The notes under the pieces were generated by a model. The model was not told the origin of the DNA, did no database searches, and saw only the letters and a program-made list of their open reading frames with translations. A stretch of 64,000 bases of DNA, from contig CM060732.1 in the NCBI GenBank assembly GCA_030704615.1, forward strand, positions 78,804,171-78,868,170, written 5' to 3'. Both the position numbers and the translations under genes were made by a program. Source of the DNA: Takakia lepidozioides (taxonomy: Eukaryota; Streptophyta; Takakiopsida; Takakiales; Takakiaceae). Numbering within the stretch: the first letter of the stretch is position 1; every line of letters begins with the position of its first letter. Shown here piece after piece: positions 1-10,900 of this stretch.

Positions 1-957
1 AAAGCCCAGCAGACACTTCTCATCCGTCTCGGGTTTGGGGCGCGTAGCGCGGCGCACAGGTCAGGCTCGGTCGGTATTAAGAGGCCGAAGGCCGCACATC
101 GCTGTAGAAGCGCCAGAAAACGTAAAGCCAAAAATAATTTATATTTTTGTTTTTCGAACTGCGCTTCGCGCCTCGGTCTCCTGTCGATTAGTGGTCCGAA
201 TCTAACCATCCACACCCGGTGTTCCAGCACCGGAATAGTTACCCGTCTCACCGCCGGGGTCTATGCGCTGGGGCTAGTTACTAGTTTGCCTCGGAAATTG
301 TAGACCTGAAAACGCCTACGGACTCCCATACCACCACAATTTAAAAAAAGGCAGTTTTTGTTCTTCGGGCGCCGCTTCTACGGTTCAACCCAGTGCTTGA
401 ACACGCCGAGTTGCCCTCATATTTGCTTTGATCCAATTGTAGTAAATGTCACTTTACCCAAGTAAGCCACCTTTCGACGCAGGTCACGTAACCCTATCCG
501 AGCCTTTACAGCTCGGTCTTCGCTTTTTTGGGTTCCCTCTACCCACATCTCGTCATATGCCCTTACGGGCGCACCTCCATATGGAGAAATAGGGGTTTAC
601 CATGTTGTTCCATTAATAGCACCTAACCTATGCCGATTTTTAGGACTGTACTATACCCCGGGGAACTCATGCGGTTTCGACATGCCCAAAATACAAAGGC
701 AAATCCGTTCACAGTTCACAGTCTGTCAAACTATCCAGTCGAGCCCGGAGGCTCGTCCTGGTCATCCTTGACGAGCTTTTAGACATCCGCTTACGGTGTC
801 CCCCCTCAACTCAACCTAGCCCCTAGCTTGGAAGTACGTTGTTCCCAAGGCTTCATACCAAGTCTTTTCAGTAAAGGAAGGCTTGAGTAGGGTCAGGCAG
901 AAACTGTTGCCCGATGGGAACTTTCCCCATATGGCTATTAATGTCTTCATGTCGCAC
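1..957 (-). other. Group II intron inside rps8 (5' part; continues off the window)
   Basis: The minus strand reads GTGCGAC at 957-951, the canonical group II 5' end, directly after nine codons that match the rps8 N-terminus. The following 950 bases have no long ORF and contain short complementary blocks of domain I type. The 3' half with domains V and VI, and the next rps8 exon, would lie left of position 1. The start of the window (1-190) also holds a dispersed AT-rich stretch and a motif near 113 that recurs elsewhere. The intron site would be codon 10, position 29 of rps8, which I do not recall as a described site. Confidence 0.7.
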
Positions 958-986
958 CTAGATAAAAGATTACTTGATGTATGCAG
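958..986 (-). CDS. rps8: rps8 exon 1, ribosomal protein S8 N-terminus
   Basis: This is the first exon of small-subunit protein S8, next after rps14 in the conserved mitochondrial S10/spc-type cluster. It reads xHTSSNLLSS, matching the plant mitochondrial start MYTLSNLLSS after C-to-U edits (CAT to UAU, TCA to UUA). The expected AUG codon is CTG at 986-984, and an in-frame UAG lies four codons upstream, so initiation must be at CUG or the preceding UUG. The CTG falls inside the arm of an AT hairpin (982-1016) that seems to have replaced the original start. The exon ends at 958 in front of GTGCGAC. Only nine codons plus two bases are seen, so the gene call rests on this short match and on cluster order. 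Confidence 0.65.
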
Positions 987-1052
987 CAAGAAAAACTATT
1001 TTTTTTTGCTGCGCCCTCTTGGTACTTGCAAAGCTAACCTTTATTCTATTGA

Positions 1053-1352
1053 CTACCAACACGATTTGTTTACGCCTATTAAAGAACCTTTAGATGCTAA
1101 TTCACGAGAAACTATACGAGAAACGCGAAATAACTTATATACGGGACGAGGGCGACCTGTGAAAATACATCGGTTTCTTACTCGTGTTTTGGAACCATTT
1201 CTTGGCAACTTAGACGACTTTAAAAAATATTCATAACGTATCTGATTAGGAAGGTTTTTATGCCGAGGAATGGCTTTACATTGCATTCGCTCCAATTCAT
1301 ATTTAGCCACAAGCAATCTACGTGTGTGATCTCGTATAATTTGATTTGACGT
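1053..1352 (-). CDS. rps14: rps14, ribosomal protein S14
   Basis: Small-subunit protein of the mitochondrial ribosome, 99 residues, the usual plant length. The sequence covers the whole family, including RRLLVAKYELERMQCKA, the NRCIFTGRPR motif and the C-terminal GSLIGVNKSCW. The start is an ACG codon at 1352-1350, before SNQIIRDH, which C-to-U editing would turn into AUG; no in-frame ATG fits the conserved N-terminus. It begins four bases after the rpl5 stop and ends with a genomic TAG, so the two are certainly co-transcribed. Confidence 0.95.
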   Translation of the reverse strand, partial: TSNQIIRDHTRRLLVAKYELERMQCKAIPRHKNLPNQIRYEYFLKSSKLPRNGSKTRVRNRCIFTGRPRPVYKLFRVSRIVSRELASKGSLIGVNKSCW

Positions 1353-1356
1353 ATGA

Positions 1357-1917
1357 CTAAACCTCTTTTTGCAAAAAGCCACTCCACGAAATGAAAGTCT
1401 CATCTTGTGTGTTGGCTGGAGTAACAATAGTTACATCGAACCCTCGAATATGCTCAAAAATCTCGAAATGATTTTGTATTTCCGGAAATGATCGTAACAA
1501 CGACGTCGCCATTGATGATTGAATGGGGTTTTTTTGTATTTTGACTGGGTAATCGTAAAAAGATATTATCGTAACAAGTTTTTCCGAAAAATTATACATG
1601 GTATACCCTCGTAGAGTGCTTCGTGCTAGGTAAGTGACATATCCTGTGTCTCTCTTTGACTCTCGATTTAGTACAAATTTATTGAATCGAAACGACTTTC
1701 CTGTCGAATCTCTACTTCGTGTCTGTATTAATTTTTGACCACAAACAATCTCCATAGCTAATTTTACATTTTCTATTAAATCAGAGGGTGCCTTTGGAAC
1801 TACTATTATTTTACACAATCTAGGAACTTCCATAATGTTGGCATAATTGAGTTTTAACAACAAATCTTGACGTAATGAATTTTCGTAATGAAAACGGAGT
1901 CTATTTGGAGTGAACAT
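1357..1917 (-). CDS. rpl5: rpl5, ribosomal protein L5
   Basis: Large-subunit protein that binds 5S rRNA, 186 residues. ATG at 1917 begins [12 protein letters not shown], matching the plant mitochondrial N-terminus; the ORF stays open 22 codons further upstream, but that part does not match. Central [21 protein letters not shown] and C-terminal [13 protein letters not shown] are family hallmarks. Several Ser and Pro codons stand where the family has Leu or Phe, typical of unedited sites. It lies between rpl16 and rps14 as in other land-plant mitochondrial clusters. Confidence 0.95.
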   Translation of the reverse strand: MFTPNRLRFHYENSLRQDLLLKLNYANIMEVPRLCKIIVVPKAPSDLIENVKLAMEIVCGQKLIQTRSRDSTGKSFRFNKFVLNRESKRDTGYVTYLARSTLRGYTMYNFSEKLVTIISFYDYPVKIQKNPIQSSMATSLLRSFPEIQNHFEIFEHIRGFDVTIVTPANTQDETFISWSGFLQKEV

Positions 1918-2802
1918 AAGTTGGCTGTGTTTTTTGTATTTTAAGTGAAAACTAATATAAGCACTGTTCACTAGCTGCTTCACGAATAGTGGACTGTTAT
2001 GCGCTCTGTTTACGTAGTAAACGGAAGAGCGTAACAGGACGTAGTAGCCAGCTCTTGATTTGCTTCGCGCCCCGAGAAAGCGGAAAAAAATATTTTTTAA
2101 CTTTATCGCAGCAAATATTTTGAATTTTAGCCCGGAAGCCTTGGCGCTTCACCTGGGGATCTTCGACCCCAGCGCCATGCGCTCGATTATATTCGTCCCT
2201 AAACGGAAAAGCTCAGAAAAGAGATGATTGATTCTCTTCTCCGTTTACCCACTTACTTCTCTCCCGACGGGCCGGGCCTGGCAAAGCACATGGGAGCAGG
2301 AAAAGCGCTGTGTGGGACAATGAAACCCGTTGCGCAGTTTCATCTCTCCCACGGTTCACCTGGGAGGTTGCGAACGAAGTGGTCTTGGACCCAAGGCCTT
2401 CGGCCTCAACGCTTTTTTTTTCCTTCCACGCATCTTCTCAGGCTAAAACCACTTCATTCGCATTGCGAATAAATTGTAAGTTGCGCCCTTTTTTCTTCGT
2501 TCCGGAGCCAGGAAGGGGCGCAGCGGAAAAAGCGGCAATAGAATAGATATGGATTTTTTCAGGCTTCTTCTATAAACGGCCCGAAGGGCTATATCCATTG
2601 GGGTCAAAGACCCTGAATTATCTATAATAATTAATCTCTTACCCACTGTGCGGTTTCAGCACTTCCACCGCCCCGACTGCTTGTTCGTTTTTGGGCTGAT
2701 AGAGGCCATAAGTCTACAAAGATTTCTGGTCTTTGCCCACTTTCTTCGTTACGCCCCGCGCCTCTCGGCTCGCCCTCGCCTCGGTTTTTTTCTACTAACC
2801 AA
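1918..2802. other. rpl16-rpl5 spacer, no gene seen
   Basis: This 885-base spacer interrupts an otherwise tight ribosomal cluster. It holds an AT hairpin near 2085-2100, GC-rich snippets such as AAGGCCTTCGGCCT near 2394, and short plus-strand ORFs that show no homology. The extra length compared with compact bryophyte clusters looks like insertion of repeat debris. Confidence 0.6.
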
Positions 2803-3210
2803 TTAAAACCACTGAACAAACTTGGTTGACAAACATGGTTTATGCGCTGCTAATGTGGCAGCTTGTTGAGCATTTGACAAACTCACACCATCCATTTCAA
2901 ATGAGATTTGTCCCTCTACCACACGAGCAATCCAACCTGTAGAATTTCCTTTTCCTTTTCCCGTTCTAACTTCGGTAGGTTTACTGGTAATAGGAATATC
3001 TGCGAAAACTCTTACCCATATTCGACCATTTCTTCGAAATTTCCTGCTTGTAGCACGACGCGCTGCTTCAATTGCTTGATATGAAATACGACCAGCTTCA
3101 CAACTTTTCATGCCATATTTTCCGAAACGAAGTTGTGTACCGTCTGCTTCGCAACCCTTAAATCTGCCTTTTTGATATTTACGAAATCTTGTACGTTTTG
3201 GATATAGCAC
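2803..3210 (-). CDS. rpl16: rpl16, ribosomal protein L16
   Basis: Large-subunit protein near the peptidyl-transferase centre, 135 residues from the GTG at 3210. Homology begins at LYPKRTRFRKYQKGRFKG and runs to the C-terminal CLSTKFVQWF. The frame is open further upstream to another GTG at 3249, which would overlap the rps3 end by 19 bases. The conserved N-terminus favours GTG 3210, a start used by this gene in several plants, but the longer version is possible. A genomic TAG or TAA-type stop closes it at 2803. Confidence 0.93.
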   Translation of the reverse strand: MLYPKRTRFRKYQKGRFKGCEADGTQLRFGKYGMKSCEAGRISYQAIEAARRATSRKFRRNGRIWVRVFADIPITSKPTEVRTGKGKGNSTGWIARVVEGQISFEMDGVSLSNAQQAATLAAHKPCLSTKFVQWF

Positions 3211-3230
3211 AACTTGTCCCTTTTTTTGTG

Positions 3231-4862
3231 TTAGAAATATGAAACCCACACTTTGACACCTAAGATTCCATAAGGAGTAGATGCTTGTGCTTTCGCATAA
3301 TCAATTTGGTCGGAAAATACATGTAAAGATGTTTCACCGTACTTTCTGCATTCAGTTTTAGCTATTTCTGCACCATTTAATCGGCCTGAACAACAAATAC
3401 GGATCCCCTTCACATATTGGCATTTTTCAATCTGTTGAAATGTAGATCTACAAATTTGTCGAAATGATTTTTTTTGTTCTGGTTTCCAAGATATTTCTTG
3501 AGCAATTGGAGAAGCACTTTGATAAACAGAAGCTATTTTGACTGGCCTAATTGAGGTATTAGTATTGGTTTGATTAGATAAGAAAGATTGCATTTTTTTC
3601 CGATAATAATAACGACTGAACAGGAATTGAGCTTTCCTACATTCGGCATCCCTTAAAACCAAGGGGGCACCGAAATCCAATATGGACCAGGGTTGACGAA
3701 TTGACTCCTTGCTTTTTATTATGCAATTACTAGGTAATGGCCTGCCTTGCTCTTGATGGGTTGGAAAACGAAGCCTCAAAAGGCTCTGTTTGCGCAACCA
3801 GTGGAGGGCATTTTGGTGTGGGAACGTTAGTGCCCGGGCAGAGCTTGGAAGCGCCATGCGCAGGGCTAAAAGCTCTTCTGCGCTCCGCTTCTTCGTTCCT
3901 CCGAAACCACCACTCTTTTCGGAGAAAAGCCGAACTGAATAAGCCGTTTGGCTGTTCAAGTCGGGTTTATTTCTTCTCGCAAAGCCCACTTCATTCGCTT
4001 GACGAATGAAGCGGGTGGAACCCCATAAAGCTTCGACATAGGAGCCTTGCTCGGTCTTGACCGTATAGGTTAAGCTTTCTCTTCTCGAACAAAAGCTTTT
4101 ATTCAAGAGAAGAGAACGCATTATTCTCTCCAAGCTGTCCCCCTGTTTCTCCGCTTCCCCCATCGTAGATGTTTCAGCTACGCTCCGTGCCACCAAATCG
4201 GAAACTATTTCAACAATAGGATCAAATTTAATTTGGTTCTTTAGATGAAAGAAGTATTGCATGACCAAATGATTCAAGGGAGCACGCACAGCTGCGAAGA
4301 CGGTCTGTGGAAATACGTCGCTAATTCGACGGAAAGGCCCGAAACGAGAGAACGCATAGCTTTCTTCCGACGTTCTTCTGTCATTATTCCCCAAAAGCGC
4401 GTCTTTCCAACTTAAGCTTGAAGAAGTAGAGTGTTTGGAGGCCATCCAACCGCTGACTCGAAGTAATTGATCAATCTCGTGTATTGATGGTAACCGATCG
4501 GGGTATCCATAGCGTTTTTTGGGCCAAATTTTGACCTCGTTTCGCTGTATCTCTGTACCGTCGTCAATACGCCTAATCAACTTGACAGATTGTATTGCCC
4601 CAAGGCCTTTATGTCTTGATTGGCTAAGTCGATCCGGAGAAGATACGTGAACGAATGTCCTTTTAGGGAAATGATGAATAATAAACCTACCGAGACGAAA
4701 GCCAAACGTGTTTCCCGTAGGTGGACGTATTGAACCAAAATAATCTCTAAAATTTACATCTTGATACAACAATTTTCCGTAGTAATAATCACTAAACCGA
4801 CTTGAATCTGAACTACGATTCAGATTTAGTCTGACTGAAATCGGATTTACTTTTTGCGCCAT
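3231..4862 (-). CDS. rps3: rps3, ribosomal protein S3
   Basis: Small-subunit mRNA-entry protein of 543 residues, within the enlarged range of plant mitochondrial S3. The N-terminus MAQKVNPISVRLNLNRSSD and the C-terminal block around GIRICCSGRLNGAEIAKTE and PYGILGVKVWVSYF are diagnostic. The centre (residues about 180-420) is the usual variable insertion, rich in Ser, Arg and Lys. The ATG lies four bases after the rps19 stop. The frame is continuous, so the intron rps3i74 known from seed plants is absent. Confidence 0.95.
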   Translation of the reverse strand: MAQKVNPISVRLNLNRSSDSSRFSDYYYGKLLYQDVNFRDYFGSIRPPTGNTFGFRLGRFIIHHFPKRTFVHVSSPDRLSQSRHKGLGAIQSVKLIRRIDDGTEIQRNEVKIWPKKRYGYPDRLPSIHEIDQLLRVSGWMASKHSTSSSLSWKDALLGNNDRRTSEESYAFSRFGPFRRISDVFPQTVFAAVRAPLNHLVMQYFFHLKNQIKFDPIVEIVSDLVARSVAETSTMGEAEKQGDSLERIMRSLLLNKSFCSRRESLTYTVKTEQGSYVEALWGSTRFIRQANEVGFARRNKPDLNSQTAYSVRLFSEKSGGFGGTKKRSAEELLALRMALPSSARALTFPHQNALHWLRKQSLLRLRFPTHQEQGRPLPSNCIIKSKESIRQPWSILDFGAPLVLRDAECRKAQFLFSRYYYRKKMQSFLSNQTNTNTSIRPVKIASVYQSASPIAQEISWKPEQKKSFRQICRSTFQQIEKCQYVKGIRICCSGRLNGAEIAKTECRKYGETSLHVFSDQIDYAKAQASTPYGILGVKVWVSYF

Positions 4863-4865
4863 AGT

Positions 4866-5150
4866 TTACTGTCGTACCTTCTTTTTTGGTTTGATTTTGG
4901 TTCTCGAGGGCGAGGCTCTCTTCCCAGAGGAAGAGGGTTTCCGTGTAGAAGCAAACTCTCCAAATTTATGACCAACCATTTCTTCAGTAATCTTTGAACC
5001 AACAAAACCTTTTCCGTTACAAATTTGTGCATAGCAACCAACAAATTGAGGCAAAATACAAGATCTACGTGACCGAATTATCCACCTGATCTTTTTTCGC
5101 TTGAACAAGCAAGCATCCACAAAAGGGCCTTTCCATACAGATCGTGTCGT
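4866..5150 (-). CDS. rps19: rps19, ribosomal protein S19
   Basis: Small-subunit head protein of 94 residues. [19 protein letters not shown] and [18 protein letters not shown] are conserved S19 segments. The start is ACG at 5150-5148 (then ACA CGA TCT, giving TRS as in relatives), to be edited to AUG. It is in the same frame as rpl2 with no genomic stop between, so the two genes form one ORF in the DNA. Separation needs editing of the rpl2 CAG to UAG and of the rps19 ACG to AUG, which are three bases apart. Confidence 0.93.
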   Translation of the reverse strand, partial: TTRSVWKGPFVDACLFKRKKIRWIIRSRRSCILPQFVGCYAQICNGKGFVGSKITEEMVGHKFGEFASTRKPSSSGKRASPSRTKIKPKKKVRQ

Positions 5151-5153
5151 AAA

Positions 5154-6635
5154 CTGATTTATGCGTTTTCTTACTACTGTTTTAAATCCACCTTTGGCGG
5201 GCTTTCCCCAAGGCGATACCGAAGGTCTACCTCCTTTCGTGCGTCCTTCACCTCCTCCATGAGGATGATCAACCGGATTCATAGCAACACCCCGAACGAT
5301 GGGGCGTCTGCCTAACCACCGGCTTTGTCCCGCTTTGTCAAGCTTACGCTTACCATGATGAAGATTGGACACTATACCGATGGTAGCTCGGCATCGGGAA
5401 TCTATGAGTTTGTCAACACCCGAAGGTAACCGCACGATACATTGTGGTGTATTCTCAAATTTTTTAATTATTTGAGCAAAGGTTCCTGCAGCTCGAATCA
5501 ACTTTGCGCCTTGACCTGGATTCCATTCAATATTATGTACCCACGTGCCTATAGGTATATTAGCCAATGATATGCAATTTCCTACCATTTGATAATATGA
5601 ATCAAGTCTGTATTTATTCTCACTAGAAGCGTAGTCTCCACCGGGGCGTCGCCAAGAGGCGGCCTGGCTACTCCACACGGGCTCTTCCACCCCAAGGGAG
5701 CACCTTTGGCCTTCATTCGCTGTGCGAACAAAGTGGTCCTGGAACCGAAGGTCTTTATGGGCTATCGAATTATGGGAAGATTGATGGTGGTTGAACGAGG
5801 TCGAAGGTTTAGACCAATCACAATTCATCACCGTCTTGCCAGCTTCCAATTGATCACTAGCTGATATATGAGTGAAAGGTGCACGATCTACTTTGCCCGC
5901 TTCAACCTTCGGTCTCTCTTCGCTATGCTCAGGTTCGAAAAAAACAAATAGATTTTTATTTCTATGCGCAGCAAAAGAATCGGTTCTCTTTTTGAGCCAA
6001 GAAAGCGCTTTGCGTTCGATTCTCTGCGCCCATAGAACGCTATGCGTTCTCCACCTTCGGCCTTCGCTTCGAGAGAACGTATTCTCTTCTCTGAAGTCTT
6101 TCATTCGCGAAGCAAAGAAAGCGGGCTTTGCCCCAGCTACAGCTATCCTGGGTAAACCAAGAAAGCTACCGAAAGGGCCTAAAGTTGCAGCCTCTCCCTT
6201 TGCCTTTGTTGGAGAAGAAAGGGCAGAGAAGAAAACGTATTTTCTTCTCTGAGCTTTCCTGGGCAGAGAAGAAAACGAAAATAAGGGGCCGGAAAAAAAA
6301 AGATTTTTTTCTCTTCGACCAATAAAACGCCAAGCGTTTTCTTCTCTTCGACTATTCGCTTTAGAAAGTGCAAAGCGCTTTTCAGGGCGTAGCACCCCTT
6401 CGATCCATCGTACTAAAGCAATCCAAGAAGAACGATTCGGGTCATATTCGATTCTTTCTACAACGCCCATAGACGAAGTGCTTCGTTGAAAATCAATTCT
6501 TCGATGCAATCGCTTCGATCCACCTCCTCGGTGAAAAACGGTAATACGCCCTGATGAATTTCTCCCAGCAGACCTCCTCTTTGAACCAAAAGTTAATTGT
6601 TTTAGTGCTTTTCCCTTCCAGCAACTATTTATCGT
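5154..6635 (-). CDS. rpl2: rpl2, ribosomal protein L2
   Basis: Large-subunit core protein, 493 residues, close to the length of bryophyte mitochondrial L2 with its large central insertion. The N-terminal [21 protein letters not shown] and C-terminal [20 protein letters not shown] are signature blocks. The frame is open to an ACG at 6635-6633 (then [12 protein letters not shown]), the likely edited start. The conserved end VVRKRIN is followed by CAG (5156-5154), the probable edited stop. The central insertion (about 5700-6340) contains an AT hairpin at 6289-6312 and repeated lysine/phenylalanine-rich snippets in frame. Confidence 0.93.
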
Positions 6636-7232
6636 GGTGTATTTGCCTTTTTTATTTCATTTGAAGTATCAATGACATCGAAAAACTGAATGTACCGTAG
6701 GTACACTTCTTCGATTGTCAGCGTCATCAATCATCTACGATGATTGATCGCTTCGCGCCTAGCCGTAAGATGTATCACGTAAGATGATGATGCTATTCAT
6801 AAAGGGGCCTTCGGCCCGTGGTTGGCTCTACGGGCAACCGCAGTGGGAATAAAGTCTTCCCTGCCAATCAACTGCGTAGGTGCTATGATCTCGTACGGAA
6901 GCTAAGCACACCAAGTGTGCATCACGTTTGTTTATGTGGACACTATAAGGATCCGGGGTTAGTTTTGTTGGAAGCTGGCCCATAAACCGAACAAGAGCAA
7001 ATTTAAACATGGCGCGAGCATAAATATTTATTTCTGATCCGCGCATGTTACGCAATACAACATCGTAGATTTGGTAGCCCTTCGGCCTCGATTCAATTAT
7101 ATGTAGTGCTACGCCCTTGAAAAAAGCGGACACTTTGTGATTCTGTACTTTTATAAATAAATAAGGACTTCCCGGACTTCGAAGCAATTTGACTAGGGTT
7201 TGCCGACTTTATTCACTTTATTCAAACGGGTT
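6636..7232 (-). other. rps10-rpl2 spacer with an unassigned ORF (6828-7187)
   Basis: The spacer contains a 119-codon open frame on the coding strand, 7187-6828, open further upstream. It has mixed hydrophobic and basic composition and segments such as FKFALVRFMGQLPTKLTPDP. I do not recognise it as any ribosomal or respiratory protein, and there is no clear start codon. Near 6700-6760 a small inverted repeat ATCAATCATC/GATGATTGAT occurs, a motif seen again near 7850, 13205 and 15525. The ORF could be a decayed gene or chance. Confidence 0.4.
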
Positions 7233-7517
7233 TTATAATTTAGAATAAGATGGAATTTTAGATTGAACTCCGAGTAGATCCTGGAGTTTTAACCAATGTG
7301 ACTTTTCGCGCAATTTAGGCGTTTTCGTTTCTATGACCAGCCATTTTTTATGCATTCTCATTTCAGATCGTTCTTCGGACTTCTTATCAATATGAGGTGA
7401 TCGTAACACTGTATATAAGATCTGTTTCTCAGGCGATCCAATCTCGCGTGTGTCGAGCAGATGCCCTGGCCTTTGATTCTCAGAAGATTTAATAACGATG
7501 TCTGTTTCGGCAGTCGT
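7233..7517 (-). CDS. rps10: rps10, ribosomal protein S10
   Basis: Small-subunit protein of 94 residues, first gene of the cluster here. The frame was found by hand because it has no ATG. It reads from ACG at 7517-7515 through ENQRPGHLLDTREIGSPEKQ, YTVLRSPHIDKKS and the C-terminal WLKLQDLLGVQSKIPSY to a genomic TAA at 7233. These match plant mitochondrial S10 (family forms ENQRSGLLLNTRKIGLPEKQ). The ACG matches the conserved N-terminus and would be edited to AUG. No intron interrupts it, unlike many seed-plant copies. Confidence 0.9.
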   Translation of the reverse strand, partial: TTAETDIVIKSSENQRPGHLLDTREIGSPEKQILYTVLRSPHIDKKSEERSEMRMHKKWLVIETKTPKLREKSHWLKLQDLLGVQSKIPSYSKL

Positions 7518-7947
7518 TCCACAATTAGTGCTTTTTCTAGGCCATTACGTAGTAATGGCATAATCCTGATGGTTTTATGGGCCGCGGGCGCTTTCATCGT
7601 TCCACCCCGCCCCATCATTCGCTATGCCGGGGGTAAAGCAGGGAAGATAATTCCAAAATATATATATATATATTTTTTTTTTTGCTGCGCCCTGCGACCT
7701 TCGCAAGCTTCTTCTCTCTGTCTCCAGAGGAGAGCTGCGCCCCTTGTTCGTTTTGCGAACAAAGTGCGTAGCTCTGGAGAGGAAAAGCGTAAATTGCGCG
7801 CATCCCGTAGCAATTCACCACCATGTATATACCTCTCCGCAAGCTACGTTGATGAATCATCATAGATGATTCATCGACGTTCCGAGTTTCGCGGGAAAGC
7901 TATTTTTTGACTCGATAAAGCTATGGTCCTACCTGTGCATAGTCCTA
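7518..7947. repeat. nad7-rps10 spacer with three hairpins
   Basis: No gene is visible. Three inverted repeats stand out: GGCCATTACGTAGTAATGGC near 7541-7560; an A/T palindrome followed by TGCTGCGCCCTGCGACC at about 7654-7695; and GATGAATCATCATAGATGAT at about 7850-7875. All three types recur elsewhere in the window, so this spacer is a good sample of the dispersed hairpin families. Confidence 0.65.
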
Positions 7948-10900
7948 TTATCTATCTACCTCTCCAGACACAATATCTTGAGTACCAATGATGGTGACAA
8001 CATCTGCTGGCATGTGATGTTTGGACATGAAATCGGGTCCCTGTAAATGAGCAAAACCAGGTGCTCTTATTTTGCAACGATAAGGACGATTGGTTCCATT
8101 ACTGACTGGAAACGCACCAAATTCTCCTTTAGGTGCTTCTGCTGCGGTGTAGGTAGAAGAAGCTGGTACAGAAACACCTTCTGTATAAAGTTTAAAATGG
8201 TGAATTGAAGATTCCATGGATTGTTTCATTTGAGATCGTGACGGGGGGCATAGCTTACGATCATCGGCTTTAATCATGCCACTAGGCATTTGATTAGGAC
8301 GTTGCATAATGATTCGAATACTTTGCCGCATCTCTCCGATACGAATACAATAACGATCATAACGATCTCCTCTGGTACCTACAGGTACGTCGAAATCCGA
8401 TTGGTTATAAACATCGTAAGGTGCTGATTTTCGCGAATCCCGGCATACCCCTGAGCCTCTTAACATCACACCACTGAATCCCCAATCCAAGGCTTGCTGT
8501 GCAGTGACAGTACCAATATCCACTAATCGTTGTTTCCGGATACGATTGTTGGTTAACATTTCTTCTATTTCGTCAATACGAGAAGCAAATTGTTGTGTAA
8601 ATATAAAAATATCTTCACTTAAGCCCAAAGGCATATCTTGTGCCACTCCGCCTGGTCGTATGTAACTGGCATGCATCCTGGCTCCCGAAACTCTTTCGTA
8701 GAATTCTAAAAGTTTTTCTCGCTCTTCAAAAGCCCACAGGAACGGAGTTAATGCTCCCACATCCATAGCATGAGTAGTTAAAGCAAGTAAATGATTTAAA
8801 ATTCGAGTTATTTCACGAAATAACACTCGTATGTACTGAGCTCGTAATGGTACCTCACAATTACAAAGTCTCTCTACAGCTGAAGAATAAGCATGTTCTT
8901 GGGCCATCATAGAAACATAAATAGAGTCGAAATTCATTGATGCCAGCTATGCTGTACACGTTCACTCGCATCACATACACAAGTGCTCTCCGAACCGTGC
9001 GAGGTGGTCACCCATCACACGGCTCTCCAACTTGAGTTACCCTAGGTTTTGGATCCCCAGGCCGAGGGCGCAGCGTCACAATGGTTGAGTTTTCGCCTTC
9101 AGAATTACTTCCATCCAAGAGCTTCTGGGTGACAAAGGTTTGGTTTGAAGAAAGCGCCTGCCTGGTTTATGCGCCAGCAAACGAATAGGCGACGAACCAA
9201 ATATTAAAGGACTTCCTTCGTTCCCTGGAAGTCGTACATTCCGGCTTAATCTCCGAAGGGTATGGAGTAGACTGGCCAAAAAAAAAATATATTTTTTTTC
9301 CCCCCTACGGGTTTTGACTAGCCTTCTCCGCACCGCTCAAGTGTGCGACGTCAGTTCGCCGATTTAGGCCCCTTCCCCTCTGCCTCATAGCGGCACTCTC
9401 CGTTCACACGGTTCTCGGAGCGAAGGGTAGGCAGCAGGTACTACGAGCCCTCTGTCCCACGCATCTATCCAGAAGGATGCGTGGTTCACCGGTTCCACCG
9501 AATGCTCCTATCTCTCTACGAGATCGTGTGAGTGTGTGGTTATGCTTCAGATGCTTTGCTATATTCATATTGAATCCCAGTTTCCGTTTTTATTCTCGGT
9601 GCACTCGCTTTAGATCTTCGACACACAAGGAGAGACGTTGTGGGGGGAGGCTGGACCCAGTACGCGCCAGAAAAAAAAATATTTTGGGGATACAGCAGCC
9701 AATAGATATTTTTTTTCGCTTCGCGCCTCTTCTTCCCTTCCGCCCCACCTGGTTGTCTTTACGAAAAAAGGCCGGGGGAATAAGAAGCAAGCTTATTCTC
9801 TTCCCGGCCCAGCACGTCCGGCTGATCATTCCGCTGGCATCTCTCATTCACGATACTCCCCGTTTAACTGCCACTCCGGGATGTAGTTGGAGATACGCCA
9901 AGAGTTGGCTATTCCCAGTTATCTCCTTTTACGACATGCTGTTATCGTCGCCATGTTCTCTCTATATGTCGATTAGTCGTATCTGCTTTGCTGCGGGTCT
10001 CTGCAGCACCTCCATTTTGGAGGAGTTCATTCGGTGACTTCGCGGTCGCCCTCTAAACGATCAGAATGAGGTAAAGCTTGAAGATACGTTTTATACTCGA
10101 TTAATTTCTCTGTGCCTCTAGTTGGGTAGGCGCCGGTCTTTCGGCCAGAACCTCCCTAAGAACCGTACGTGCAAGTCTCCCCGCATACGGCTCACGCCAT
10201 TTATTATTTATTACAGGTGGCCCAACATTCGAAGGAATAAAAAAAAAAGACCTGAGGCCTGCGAAAAAAAAAAGATATATATATGCTGCGCCCTGCGGCC
10301 TGTTTGGTAGCTCGGAAATGCGCTTGCGTAAATTGGAGACTGCTTGTTGCAACTCCGTTCCAGTTCCTGAAATTCTAGGAAGTGTAGGCAGCGCTGTCTG
10401 TCGTACTGTCAACCTGCGGCCTTGGCCCCACGGCCCTACGGTCCAACCACAGTGGGGGACTACGGGCTACCCATTCTCACTTCCTCCTTCAGCTCCCATT
10501 CGAATCTCTCCATTTCCGTTGGATGACCCGGCCTCCCTGGCTTGACCTTCCGGTTATGTTCCTGCAGCTCCACCGGTTCCCCCCCGGTTTCCCCGTCGCT
10601 GGTATTTTCCCGTATGCTTTCGACGCAGGCCTTACCCCCTACGGCCTGTGTCTTCGCTGGATAGTATTTGCCGGTAGTGCCATCCTACCCGACCTGATTT
10701 TTTGGTTTGTCCCTTGCGGTTAGCCTACCCATTCCAGGACCAAATTGAGGTTGAAATAGGACCCCAGGCCGGTTACACGTTCCGCTGTGCCGAGATGCGG
10801 AGGGGGCTGGCCGTGATAATCACCCCGGGGGAATACGCGTGCGTCCTTGACGGGCACTCCAGGACCCGCCGACGCGTTCTCGTTTCCGAAAAACCCCAGC

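Noticed and set aside
2224-2546. Plus-strand ORFs in the rpl16-rpl5 spacer
   Set aside because: No recognisable homology; antisense to a repeat-rich spacer and built from GC snippets seen elsewhere.
9477-10037. 186-codon plus-strand ORF within nad7i209
   Set aside because: It is the antisense of intron domains and includes hairpin translations; no protein motifs.
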